This document shows, in pieces, positions 1 through 6,957 of a stretch of DNA of 7,266 nucleotides (its first letter is position 1; every line of letters starts with the position of its first letter). The notes under the pieces are model-generated. The model did not search any database. It had not been told where the DNA came from and saw only the letters and a program-made list of their open reading frames with translations. The translations under genes were made by a program, and so were the position numbers. Source of the DNA: Ruminococcaceae bacterium UBA6413 (lineage in GTDB: Bacteria; Bacillota; Clostridia; Oscillospirales; Ruminococcaceae); NCBI GenBank assembly GCA_002437415.1, contig DJPL01000038.1:32595-39860 (forward strand), given 5' to 3'.

Positions 1-872
1 TCCTCATCAATCGTTACCGACTTTACGCCTACGCCTGTAGCGCCGGTATCGCCCTTGTCGCCTTTATCGCCGTTGTCACCCTTATCACCTTGTTCGCCTT
101 TATCTCCGGTGACCTTACCAAGGTTATATTCTGTATCGTCAGTCAAAGTGATTATGAGGTTTCCGTCATCATCGATCACTACCGATTTAACACCTACACC
201 TGTAGCACCGATGTAGCCCTTGTCGCCCTTATCACCTTGTTCACCTTTATCTCCGGTAACCTTGCCTGCATTATGCACGGTGTCATCGGTCAGAGTGATA
301 ATAAGGTTGCCGTCTTCGTCGATCGTTACCGACTTAACGCCTACGCCTGTAGCGCCGGTATCGCCCTTGTCACCTTGTTCACCTTTATCTCCGATAACCT
401 TGCCTGCGTTATGCACGGTGTTATCGGTCAGAGTGATAATAAGGTTTCCGTCCTCATCGATAGATACCGACTTAACTCCTATGCCTGTATCGCCCTTTTC
501 TCCTGTTACTTTTCCGAGATCAAGTACAGAATCATCGGTCAGAGTAATGATAAGGTTTCCGTCTTCGTCGATCGTTACCGACTTAACGCCTACGCCTGTA
601 TCTCCCTTGTCGCCTTTGTCACCCTTATCGCCCTGTTCACCTTTATCTCCGATTACCTTGCCTGCGTTATGCACGGTGTCATCGGTCAGAGTGATAATAA
701 GGTTTCCGTCCTCGTCAACCGTTACCGATTTAACGCCTATGCCGGCATCGCCTTTTTCTCCTGTTACTTTTCCGAGATCAAGTACAGAGTCATCGGTCAG
801 AGTAATGATAAGGTTTCCGTTTTCGTCAATGACAACGGATTTCACACCTACTCCGGTGTCGCCTGTATCGCC
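1..872 (-). repeat. Coding tandem array: collagen-like GXY tracts alternating with a 'GNLIITLTD' beta motif
   Basis: Six complete copies and the start of a seventh encode V-G-V-K-S-V-x-I-D-E-D-G-N-L-I-I-T-L-T-D followed by a Gly-X-Y tract of mostly GDK, GEQ and GDT triplets. The same anchor point on the plus strand falls at 148, 295, 433, 544, 691 and 802, giving unit lengths of 147, 138, 111, 147 and 111 bp, all multiples of three. The difference lies in the number of Gly-X-Y triplets (from about 2 to 9 per tract). Two flavours alternate on the right side: units with S-V-L-D-L-G-K-V-T-G-E-K-G, then units with T-V-H-N-A-G-K-V-I-G-D-K-G. This makes a ~258-bp dimer (544-802) repeated in a 249-bp version (295-544). 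High nucleotide identity between copies points to recent duplication. The array continues past the left edge. Confidence 0.93.
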
Positions 873-2699
873 CTTTACATCTGTCACAATGACAGTAAGG
901 AGTATATCGCTGTCTACAGTAAATGTTATTTCGTTTTTGTTTGTTTCGGAAAGCAGCTCGCCGCCGATGTACCAGCCCTTGAGAATAAAGGTCGGGTCAA
1001 GTGTCACGGTTGCTGTAAGCTGTGTTCCCTCAAGGAGCTTGTCGCCGCTTGAGATTTTTTCTTTACCGTTTTTAACCGAAAGGATACAGCCCTCAATAGT
1101 TGTGGGGAATGTAACCGTATATTCCGGTATCTTCTCGATTTTTACCGAGATATTTGTATTCGCCTTGACAGCGCCTGTCTTATAGGTATAACTGCCGTCG
1201 CCGTTGTCGATCCGCGAAGCTGTGTCTGCAAGGCGGTAGTTTTCATTCGGCTTTACTGTAACGGTGATCTCATCTCCGTAGCGAACGGTATTACCGCTTA
1301 CAAAATCCTCGTTTCCGTTTTTAACAGTCATATTGGCATTTTCGATGCTGTCTATAGTAACCGTATATTGCTCGATTTCGGTGAAATACACCTGAATGTC
1401 GGTTTTGGTATCCATAACGATTTCATAATCGTACTGACTGTACAGCTTATCATCGGTTGTTATGGCGTCAACCTTGTCGTCACGGGTAATAACGAGCTTC
1501 TGCACTCTGTAATTTTCTGCCGCCTGTGCGGTAAGAACAATTTTTGTGCCGACAATAACACCCGTGCCCGACTGATAACCCTGCTTGGTTGCCACTGCAC
1601 CTGTCTGTTCGCCGCTTGCGGCAGAATAGGTCAGCATCAGACGGACAGGAACATCAAACTCTGCGCCGATCTCAGTGTCCTTCGTAATAGTCATTGTGAA
1701 GCTTTCGCCGCTTTGACCCTCGGCGTCGCCTGTCCACGCGCGGAATTTGCAGTCTGTGTCAGCCTTGACAGTGAATGTCAGTTCACAATCAACAGGAACA
1801 TACACGCTGTTGTTGTCATTCAGTTCTATAATATCGCCGTTTGCGTCGGTGATCTCTATTGTACCGCCCTCTGCGGGGATATTTACCTTTACCTGCTTGC
1901 CGATCTCGGAAAGAGAAGCAAATTCTGCTTCAACAGTGTATTCTTCCGATGCCAATCTCAGCGTATAGGTGTCTGAGCCTGCGGCATCTATGGTTACGGT
2001 ATTATTATCTGCATCGGTGATCTTCCACGATTTAAGTCCGTAGCCGCTTTCCGGTACTGCGGTAAATGTTACATCATCGGTGACTGTGCCGCCGGGAGCG
2101 TTCAGCGTAGAATCTCCCGCTACCGCACTGACCGTACCTATTACCGCAACGTCCGCCGTGTATGTATCGGTAAATGTGACCTGAGCGGAAGTTACCGCAC
2201 GCTTGGTCGAAACCTGTATATTTGCTTCACCGTTTAAGGTAAAGGCACATTCGATAGTTCCGTCTGTTTCGGGCGTGAATATCATTGTTTCTCCGCCGTT
2301 GTCAAGCGTCATGGATACAAGCTCATACAGCTCGCTCTTCGGGGTGACCTTTACCTTGATAATTTCACTCTCGCTTATCTCATCTCCCGATTTGATTTCT
2401 ACGTTACCGAGATGGCGCACCTTGATGTCGGCGGCATCTTCGTTATTGACAGAGTAGTTGACCTTATAGTCTTTCTTTGCCGTTGTAACCTCGGCAATAT
2501 TCGACCAGGTGCTTTCCTTTTCTTTGCCGTCCACCTTACAAACTGAGGTAACAACAAAGCTAAAGTCGGTGTTGGTTTTCATGTTTTCAATGTCATAGTA
2601 TGTCGTATCGGCAGAGAGCAGATTGGAGATCTTCGTATACTCGCCGTTTTCTATGCTGTATACATAGTGGCCCTCTACCTCCGGCCAACCGGGAGTCTT
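1..2699 (-). CDS. Modular surface protein fragment: FN3, InlB-like and collagen-like repeats (5' end lost, 3' end outside window)
   Basis: An uninterrupted minus-strand frame of about 899 codons runs off the left edge. In protein order: (1) residues ~1-74 (2699-2478), most of a fibronectin type III domain, with W-P-E-V-E-G, YVYSIENGEYTKI and a closing S-N-I-A-E-V-T-T-A strand; (2) 2475-875, about six modules of ~80 residues resembling the divergent InlB B-repeat family (YTVTI/YTVTF openings, central 'NGNEDFVSG'/'NGKEKISSG' turns, 'GYGLKSWKI'/'FILKGWYIGG' Trp motifs, closing acidic beta strands); (3) 872-1, a collagen-like tandem array. Such proteins are normally secreted and attached to the cell wall, with roles in adhesion or as stalks, but the signal peptide and anchor are not visible here. 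No start codon belongs to it: recognisable FN3 homology ends near 2685-2699 and what precedes it is the antisense of an MFS gene. A gene finder would extend it to an ATG at 3020, which I consider false. Domain classes are recognised by eye; ligand unknown. Confidence 0.85.
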
Positions 2700-2703
2700 G
2701 TCA
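2685..2703. other. Recombination or assembly junction joining two 5'-truncated genes
   Basis: To the left, the minus frame reads as FN3 down to the Trp codon at 2687-2685. To the right, the plus frame reads as MFS transporter from about L-V-M-A-G-D-L-G-G (from 2697). Both genes lack their N-terminal parts and both point away from this point, so the breakpoint must lie within these ~20 bases. The simplest history is a deletion removing the promoters and 5' ends of a divergent pair. A misassembled contig would look the same. No insertion sequence, long direct repeat or att-like sequence is visible at the join. Confidence 0.6.
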
Positions 2704-2867
2704 TGGCAGGCGACCTCGGCGGCGCACTCGGTCCTGCTGTTGTAGGAAACATCACCCAGAGTGCAGGCGATGATATGCAGAAAGGTATGCTCGCAGGCTG
2801 TGCATTTCCCCTGATGCTTATGATAGCGCTCCTGCTGCTGAATAAAGCCAGGCGCAGGAACAACTGA
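2697..2867 (+). pseudogene. C-terminal remnant of an MFS transporter
   Basis: About 56 residues remain, from L-V-M-A-G-D-L-G-G-A-L-G-P to a TGA stop at 2865-2867. The pattern AGDLGGxLGPxxVGxxxxxAGDxxxxGMLAG, a hydrophobic last helix (FPLMLMIALLLL), then a basic tail (KARRR) is what I know from the last two transmembrane segments of sugar-type Major Facilitator Superfamily permeases. These usually exceed 380 residues, so more than 85% of the gene is missing, including all substrate-defining helices. The frame can be read back to a GTG at 2667, but those codons are the antisense of the FN3 gene and there is no ribosome site. A terminator lies 35 bases after the stop, as expected for the real 3' end of a gene. 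Before truncation it may have been the permease of the neighbouring sugar locus; that is inference. Not expected to be functional. Confidence 0.7.
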
Positions 2868-2901
2868 TTGTGTCGGGTCGGTTTTGTCAGAATTACAATA
2901 G

Positions 2902-2937
2902 AAAAAGGCACCATGTATTCGGACATGATGCCTTTTT
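2902..2937. terminator. Bidirectional intrinsic terminator
   Basis: Arms 2902-2916 and 2923-2937 form a 15-bp stem with a single C-A mismatch (2911/2928) and a 6-base loop. The stem starts with five A and ends with five T, so a U-tract follows the GC-rich core in either direction. It sits between the convergent 3' ends of the MFS remnant (stop at 2867) and the AraC-family gene (stop at 2975), and should serve both. Confidence 0.88.
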
Positions 2938-2974
2938 GTTTTATCATTTGATGTCAGCGGTTGATTTACAAATT

Positions 2975-3799
2975 TTATACAACCTGTTCTGTGTTTCTGA
3001 ACTGCGACGGAGTGATACATTCGAATCTCTTGAAAATCTTACAAAAATAGCTGCTGTCACAGAACCCTGTTTCTTCAGCGATCTGTTCGACGGTTTTCTG
3101 CGTTTCCGCCAGGAGTATTTTGGCTGCCTGTATCTTACGCTTTGCGATGTATTCCATCGGTCGGCAGTTCAGGGTCTGCCGGAATAATCTGCACAAATGC
3201 TGCGAAGAAACGCCTGCGGCTTTACTTATGGATTCAAGACCGGGCTGTTTCATATAATTCTCGTCAATATAAGCTATCGCCTTTGTTACCGCAGGGGCGA
3301 TTTGTACACTGCTTTTTCCTTTCGCTGCAAGCCGGCTCAATTCAATGAAAAAGCTGTACAGATAGCCAGACGCCCTGAAATTTCCGTCAACCTTGTCCGA
3401 GAGAAGCGCCTCATGCATACATCTGAAACAGTGGTCAAGATATGTAATTTCTTCCTTAGGGATCGGGAAGATTTTCGGTTTGTCAAAGCCGAGCACTTTA
3501 AGCATATCTGAGCAGGAATTTCCGGACGGTTTTATCCAATGTGTATCCCAGGATTTGTCCGTCGAGTAATACTCATGCGGACAGCTGGCAGGGATAAAGA
3601 AAGCAGTGTACGGATTTATTATATATTTCTCTCCGTTTATTATAAGAACGCCGCTTCCTTTTGTACAATAAATCGCCTTGTCGTAATTATCCCCATTGCC
3701 GCAGATCACATGATACTGCCATTCGTTCAGTCCTACGCTCACCAAAAAGACAGGAAGACTGCCTTCTTTGCTGATTATCGGATAATCGTAGAATTTCAA
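2975..3799 (-). CDS. AraC-family transcriptional regulator
   Basis: Encodes 274 residues from a TTG at 3799-3797. The N-terminal half is a cupin-type sugar-sensing domain (about residues 25-95: KGSGVLIINGEKYIINPYTA, then F-F-I-P-A-S-C-P-H-E-Y and W-D-T-H-W-I). The C-terminal ~100 residues hold the two AraC helix-turn-helix motifs: ESISKAAGVSSQHLCRLFRQ at about 189-208 and TVEQIAEETGFCDSSYFCKI at about 236-255, closing with the family signature F-x-x-x-x-P-S-Q-F-R. Length is usual for the family. An ATG at 3847 would add 16 residues, but it overlaps the -10 box of the gene's own promoter. The TTG has AGGCGGTG eight bases upstream, and the protein then begins M-K-F-Y-D-Y-P as in relatives, so I prefer TTG. 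It is divergent from the GH2-DMT operon and most likely controls it in response to a sugar. The inducer, and whether it activates or represses, cannot be read from the sequence. Confidence 0.93.
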   Translation of the reverse strand: MKFYDYPIISKEGSLPVFLVSVGLNEWQYHVICGNGDNYDKAIYCTKGSGVLIINGEKYIINPYTAFFIPASCPHEYYSTDKSWDTHWIKPSGNSCSDMLKVLGFDKPKIFPIPKEEITYLDHCFRCMHEALLSDKVDGNFRASGYLYSFFIELSRLAAKGKSSVQIAPAVTKAIAYIDENYMKQPGLESISKAAGVSSQHLCRLFRQTLNCRPMEYIAKRKIQAAKILLAETQKTVEQIAEETGFCDSSYFCKIFKRFECITPSQFRNTEQVV

Positions 3800-3807
3800 T
3801 ATTATTT

Positions 3808-3815
3808 CACCGCCT
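3808..3815 (-). promoter_or_regulatory. Ribosome binding site deciding the TTG start of the AraC-family gene
   Basis: On the minus strand AGGCGGTG lies 8 bases before the TTG at 3799. The competing ATG at 3847 has no purine-rich site before it and overlaps the -10 box. Confidence 0.65.
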
Positions 3816-3837
3816 GTGCTAAAATCGTTATATCTAA

Positions 3838-3866
3838 ATAATATCATTCATTGACTTGTTTGTCAA
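3838..3866 (-). promoter_or_regulatory. Sigma-A promoter of the AraC-family gene
   Basis: On the minus strand a consensus -35 TTGACA (3866-3861) is followed by a 17-base spacer and the -10 TATTAT (3843-3838). The predicted start of transcription is near 3831, about 30 bases before the TTG start codon. The -35 box forms one arm of an inverted repeat shared with the opposite promoter. Confidence 0.8.
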
Positions 3867-3879
3867 TAAGCGTTATAAT
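3851..3879 (+). promoter_or_regulatory. Sigma-A promoter of the GH2-DMT operon
   Basis: TTGACT (3851-3856), a 17-base spacer and a perfect TATAAT (3874-3879) predict transcription from about 3886, roughly 20 bases before the TTG start of the GH2 gene. The -35 lies in the inverted repeat ATTGAC-ttgttt-GTCAAT (3850-3867), whose other arm is the -35 of the divergent regulator promoter. RNA polymerase therefore cannot easily occupy both promoters at once. Confidence 0.82.
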
Positions 3880-3892
3880 CTACTAAAAACGA

Positions 3893-3899
3893 AAGGGTG
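3893..3899 (+). promoter_or_regulatory. Ribosome binding site deciding the TTG start of the GH2 gene
   Basis: AAGGGTG lies six bases before the TTG at 3906. The in-frame GTG at 3897 is itself part of this Shine-Dalgarno site, so it is unlikely to be the start codon. Confidence 0.65.
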
Positions 3900-3905
3900 A
3901 TTTTT

Positions 3906-5957
3906 TTGAGAACAGTCAGGGAACTAAACGATTTTTGGCGATTCACAAAGCTTGCCGCAGGAATGAATCTATCGAAAGACGACGTTATCTCTCCCGAGTA
4001 TGAGGATACATCATGGCAGCCTGTTGAACTTCCGCATACATATAATTCTGAAGACGGCGCAGGCAGAATGACAGTTGCCGACGGAGGGGACTACTACCGT
4101 GGAACTGTATGCTACCGCAGAAGCCTTGCGCTGAGTTCCGATGAATACAGCGGAAAAGAACTCTATCTGGAATTTGAAGGTGCGAATACCGTTGCAGGAG
4201 TCTATATAAACGGCAGGTTTGCAGGAGAGCACAGCGGAGGGTATTCAGCTTTCAGATTTGATATTACGGACTATATATACCCGGACAAAGACAATCTGAT
4301 AGCTGTTATCGTATCGAATGCTCCCACCGATCATATTGCGCCGATAACCGACCATGGCGATTTTACAAAAATGGGCGGCTTGTACAGGGGTGTAAAACTT
4401 ATCGCAGTCGAGCCCGTTCATATTGCTCTGAAAGACAGCGGCTCCTGCGGAGTATATATAACTCCACGCAATATTTCAGAAACATCTGCGGACATAAGCA
4501 TACTTGTCAAGCTGGATAAAGCTGAAACCGCAGAGGCTAAGGCTGTGATATTTGATCCGCAGGGAAAACTTGAAACTGAGCTTTTCGGCAGACCAGACAA
4601 AGACAGGATAACGCTTTCGGGAAAAATCAACTGCCCGAAACTCTGGAACGGAGTAACCTCTCCCGCTCTTTATCGTGCGGAGATAACCCTATTCTACAAT
4701 GGGAAACCTGTCGATAGCATTGGACAGGAATTCGGAATACGCTCGTACCGCATAAACGCCGATAACGGCTTTTTCCTCAACGGCAAGCCATATCCGCTAC
4801 ATGGTGTGAACTACCATCAGGACAGTTACGAATCCGGCTGGGCAATGACTGACGCTCAGCGTGAGCGGGATTATCGTATCATTCGTGACATGGGCTGTAC
4901 CGCTGTAAGAATGGCTCATTATCAGCATTGTGACCACGAATACTCATTATGCGACAGGCTGGGTCTGTGCGTATGGACGGAGATAGGTATAATCAATAAA
5001 ATGTCTGCCGATGAAAGCGACGCTCATGTCCTTTCAGACGGTTTTGCAGATAACGTAAAACAGCAGTTACGTGAGCTTATCAGGCAGAATTACAATCACC
5101 CGTCAGTTATTGCCTGGGGATTGTCCAACGAACTTCACCAGATGACCGATGAAATATTCGGGCTTTACAGTGAGCTTTATGAAATTGCTTGCGAAGAGGA
5201 CGATACAAGGCTGAAAACCTTTGCAGACAATCAGTTTTACGGCAGATTTCTGGAGCTCCCCGCTGATGTGGTCGGGTATAACCGTTATTTTGGCTGGTAT
5301 AAGGAGGCTGGCAGTGCGGAGAATTTCGGCGAATGGCTTGACCTATACCATAACGAAAAGGAAAAACGCCCTGTCTGCATTTCAGAATACGGTGGCGGTG
5401 GAGCAATCTCGCAGCACAAGGATAATGTAGACTGGGGAAGCGATATAGACCCTGTCGGAGTACGGCATTATGAGAACTATCAATCGCAGCTGCATGAGAT
5501 ATTGTGGAAACAATTCTCGGTCAGAAAGTACCTGTGGGCTGAATTTATATGGTGTATGTTCGATTTTGCGTCCTATGGGCGAGCAGAGGGCGATACAAAA
5601 TCGCAGAATGACAAGGGACTTTGCACAAGGGAGCGCATTCCAAAGGACGTATATTTCTTTTACAGATCCGTATGGAGCAGCGAAAAAAACGTTTATATAA
5701 CTGAACGCAGGCATGAATACAGGAATTGTGATGTCCCTTTTGTAAAGGTATATTCAAATGCGGACACTGTGGAGCTATGGATAAATGATGTTTTGCTTGG
5801 CAGGATATCTCGCCGTGAGCTTCCTGATGACGAGAACACTGTTTTCGTGTGGGAAAATATAAAAATAAAACCAGGCAGGAAGAACAAAATATGTGCTAAA
5901 GCATATTTCAGCGACGGGACCTCAAGAACCGACTACGCATTCTGGACAGGCAAATAA
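3906..5957 (+). CDS. Glycoside hydrolase family 2 enzyme (beta-galactosidase/beta-glucuronidase type)
   Basis: 683 residues from the TTG at 3906 (a GTG at 3897 would add three). Order of domains: GH2 sugar-binding jelly roll (~5-172; R-E-L-N-D-F-W-R-F, V-E-L-P-H-T-Y-N, G-A-N-T-V-A-G-V-Y-I-N-G, G-G-L-Y-R-G-V), immunoglobulin-like domain (~173-282), TIM barrel (~284-590; G-V-N-Y-H-Q-D, R-M-A-H-Y) and a C-terminal beta domain (~608-681). The acid/base is Glu409 in W-G-L-S-N-E-L-H; the nucleophile is Glu494 in C-I-S-E-Y-G-G-G. Both are present, so the enzyme should be active. There is no signal peptide, hence it should act in the cytoplasm on an imported beta-linked glycoside. It is shorter than LacZ (about 1020 residues) and nearer the compact GH2 enzymes. 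Asn-Asp-Lys (568-570, before G-L-C-T-R-E-R) sits where beta-glucuronidases carry their Asn-x-Lys motif, but many GH2 beta-galactosidases share N-D-K-G here, so the substrate stays open. First gene of an operon with the DMT gene 42 bases downstream. Confidence 0.94.
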   Translation: MRTVRELNDFWRFTKLAAGMNLSKDDVISPEYEDTSWQPVELPHTYNSEDGAGRMTVADGGDYYRGTVCYRRSLALSSDEYSGKELYLEFEGANTVAGVYINGRFAGEHSGGYSAFRFDITDYIYPDKDNLIAVIVSNAPTDHIAPITDHGDFTKMGGLYRGVKLIAVEPVHIALKDSGSCGVYITPRNISETSADISILVKLDKAETAEAKAVIFDPQGKLETELFGRPDKDRITLSGKINCPKLWNGVTSPALYRAEITLFYNGKPVDSIGQEFGIRSYRINADNGFFLNGKPYPLHGVNYHQDSYESGWAMTDAQRERDYRIIRDMGCTAVRMAHYQHCDHEYSLCDRLGLCVWTEIGIINKMSADESDAHVLSDGFADNVKQQLRELIRQNYNHPSVIAWGLSNELHQMTDEIFGLYSELYEIACEEDDTRLKTFADNQFYGRFLELPADVVGYNRYFGWYKEAGSAENFGEWLDLYHNEKEKRPVCISEYGGGGAISQHKDNVDWGSDIDPVGVRHYENYQSQLHEILWKQFSVRKYLWAEFIWCMFDFASYGRAEGDTKSQNDKGLCTRERIPKDVYFFYRSVWSSEKNVYITERRHEYRNCDVPFVKVYSNADTVELWINDVLLGRISRRELPDDENTVFVWENIKIKPGRKNKICAKAYFSDGTSRTDYAFWTGK

Positions 5958-5999
5958 ACGTGTAATGTATGTTTTTATTCATCATAATAGAGGTCAAAT

Positions 6000-6836
6000 A
6001 TGAACACTGTTATTCTGATGCTCACCGTAACAGCCTGCTATACAATATGCTCGCTGAATGACAAATACGCCGCTGCCAAAGCCAACTTCTCCGGCGATGA
6101 ATTTACATTCCTGATGTGTTCGTCGATGTCGGTGTTCCTTGCTGCAAGCCTGCCTTTCCAGAATCTGAGTTTCAGTTTTACATGGCAGTCGTTTTTAGCG
6201 GTATTACTGGTTGCAATGTGCAAAATGCTTGAATTCCAGATGAGCGCACGGGTGCTGAAACAGCTTTGCGCCTTTGAGTTGAAAGCGTGGCTTGGGATAA
6301 CCCTGTTTGCGTCTTATTTCACTGACATTTTTTTCGGGTCTGAACTCAGTGTTTTCAAGCTGATTTGTATATTTGCAACAGCTGCAGGTCTTGTATTTAT
6401 TGCAAAGTCGTCTAAATGTGGCAGTGTAAACTATAAACAGATAATTCTGCCGTTGGTGTTGTATCTTGTTTCAAAATACGGGTATGGGCTTATTATAAGG
6501 AGTTTCTCTCCGTATGCTTCATCAACCATGCAGCTTCTTCCGGCTATGGTGATAATTTCACTGGTAATGCTGCCGAGGGTTCATGTCAGGGAGCTTATAA
6601 AAAATAATCGCAGCGCCGTTATTAAGGTAGTGCTTGCTCGTATTCCTAATACGCTCGGAATGCTGCTTGAAAATGCAGTTATATCTATAAGCCTTGCAAA
6701 TTACTCGTTCATTCAGCCGATGATCCTTGTAACGCTTTTCGTGATAGGGCTGATCCGCAGAGAAAAGCGTTCGCGGCTCAATTTGATCGGAAGTATTATC
6801 TGCATTGTGGGTATAGTGGCTTTTCAGTTGGTGTAA
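6000..6836 (+). CDS. DMT superfamily (EamA-like) membrane transporter
   Basis: 278 residues with about ten hydrophobic segments (near 2-19, 34-52, 61-79, 94-112, 116-135, 147-166, 175-192, 206-230, 236-253 and 259-277). This is the length and layout of drug/metabolite transporters made of two EamA-like halves. The C-terminal half has the family pattern: a helix with E-N-A-x-x-x-S-x-A-N-Y-S-F-I-Q-P, then a short basic loop (R-R-E-K-R-S), then L-N-L-I-G-S-I-I-C-I-V-G-I-V-A-F. The start ATG has AGAGG six bases upstream. It follows the GH2 gene by 42 bases with no terminator between, so it is probably co-transcribed and under the same regulator. By context it may import the glycoside or export a product; DMT members include the glucose/ribose and rhamnose porters. 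The substrate and even the direction are not visible in the sequence. An MFS or ABC importer would be the more usual partner of a GH2 gene. Confidence 0.85.
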   Translation: MNTVILMLTVTACYTICSLNDKYAAAKANFSGDEFTFLMCSSMSVFLAASLPFQNLSFSFTWQSFLAVLLVAMCKMLEFQMSARVLKQLCAFELKAWLGITLFASYFTDIFFGSELSVFKLICIFATAAGLVFIAKSSKCGSVNYKQIILPLVLYLVSKYGYGLIIRSFSPYASSTMQLLPAMVIISLVMLPRVHVRELIKNNRSAVIKVVLARIPNTLGMLLENAVISISLANYSFIQPMILVTLFVIGLIRREKRSRLNLIGSIICIVGIVAFQLV

Positions 6837-6957
6837 GCTTGAAATTTCTGCATCAAACTTTTTTAAAAGCTTTTGACGCTTGTTATTCCGCCTGATATAT
6901 TCTTAGTGTCTAAACTTCACAGTTCCGAACCACAGAGCGGAAAATTAGATAACATGA

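Larger units (their letters stand above)
3826..3882. promoter_or_regulatory. Direct repeat, candidate AraC-type operator pair
   Basis: CGTTATATCTA (3826-3836) and CGTTATAATCTA (3871-3882) are direct repeats 45 bases apart that differ by one inserted A. The first lies at the predicted transcription start of the regulator. The second contains the -10 box of the GH2 promoter. AraC-family proteins commonly bind direct-repeat half-sites, so this pair is a reasonable operator candidate for joint control of both promoters. Part of the similarity of the second copy could come simply from the TATAAT box. Confidence 0.4.

Noticed and set aside
1..872. A CRISPR array or non-coding satellite
   Set aside because: Unit lengths are all multiples of three, the repeats stay in frame on the minus strand, and there are no unique spacers of constant size.
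90..1185. Two long plus-strand reading frames (90-1052 and 220-1185) rich in periodic motifs
   Set aside because: They are antisense of the collagen-like array. Their periodicity copies that of the repeat, and the minus strand gives the sensible Gly-X-Y protein.
1368..2457. Plus-strand frames 1368-1976, 1747-1968 and 2203-2457
   Set aside because: Antisense shadows of the InlB-like modules, with no ribosome sites and no recognisable protein.
2675..2947. Minus-strand 90-residue frame
   Set aside because: It crosses the terminator hairpin and is antisense to the MFS remnant, which has a recognisable family pattern.
3800..3847. N-terminal extension of the regulator from the ATG at 3847
   Set aside because: The ATG overlaps the predicted -10 box and lacks a ribosome site. 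The TTG at 3799 has one, and it gives the usual family N-terminus.
5107..5757. Several frames on both strands inside the GH2 gene
   Set aside because: The GH2 frame contains both catalytic glutamates and intact domains; the others are shadows.
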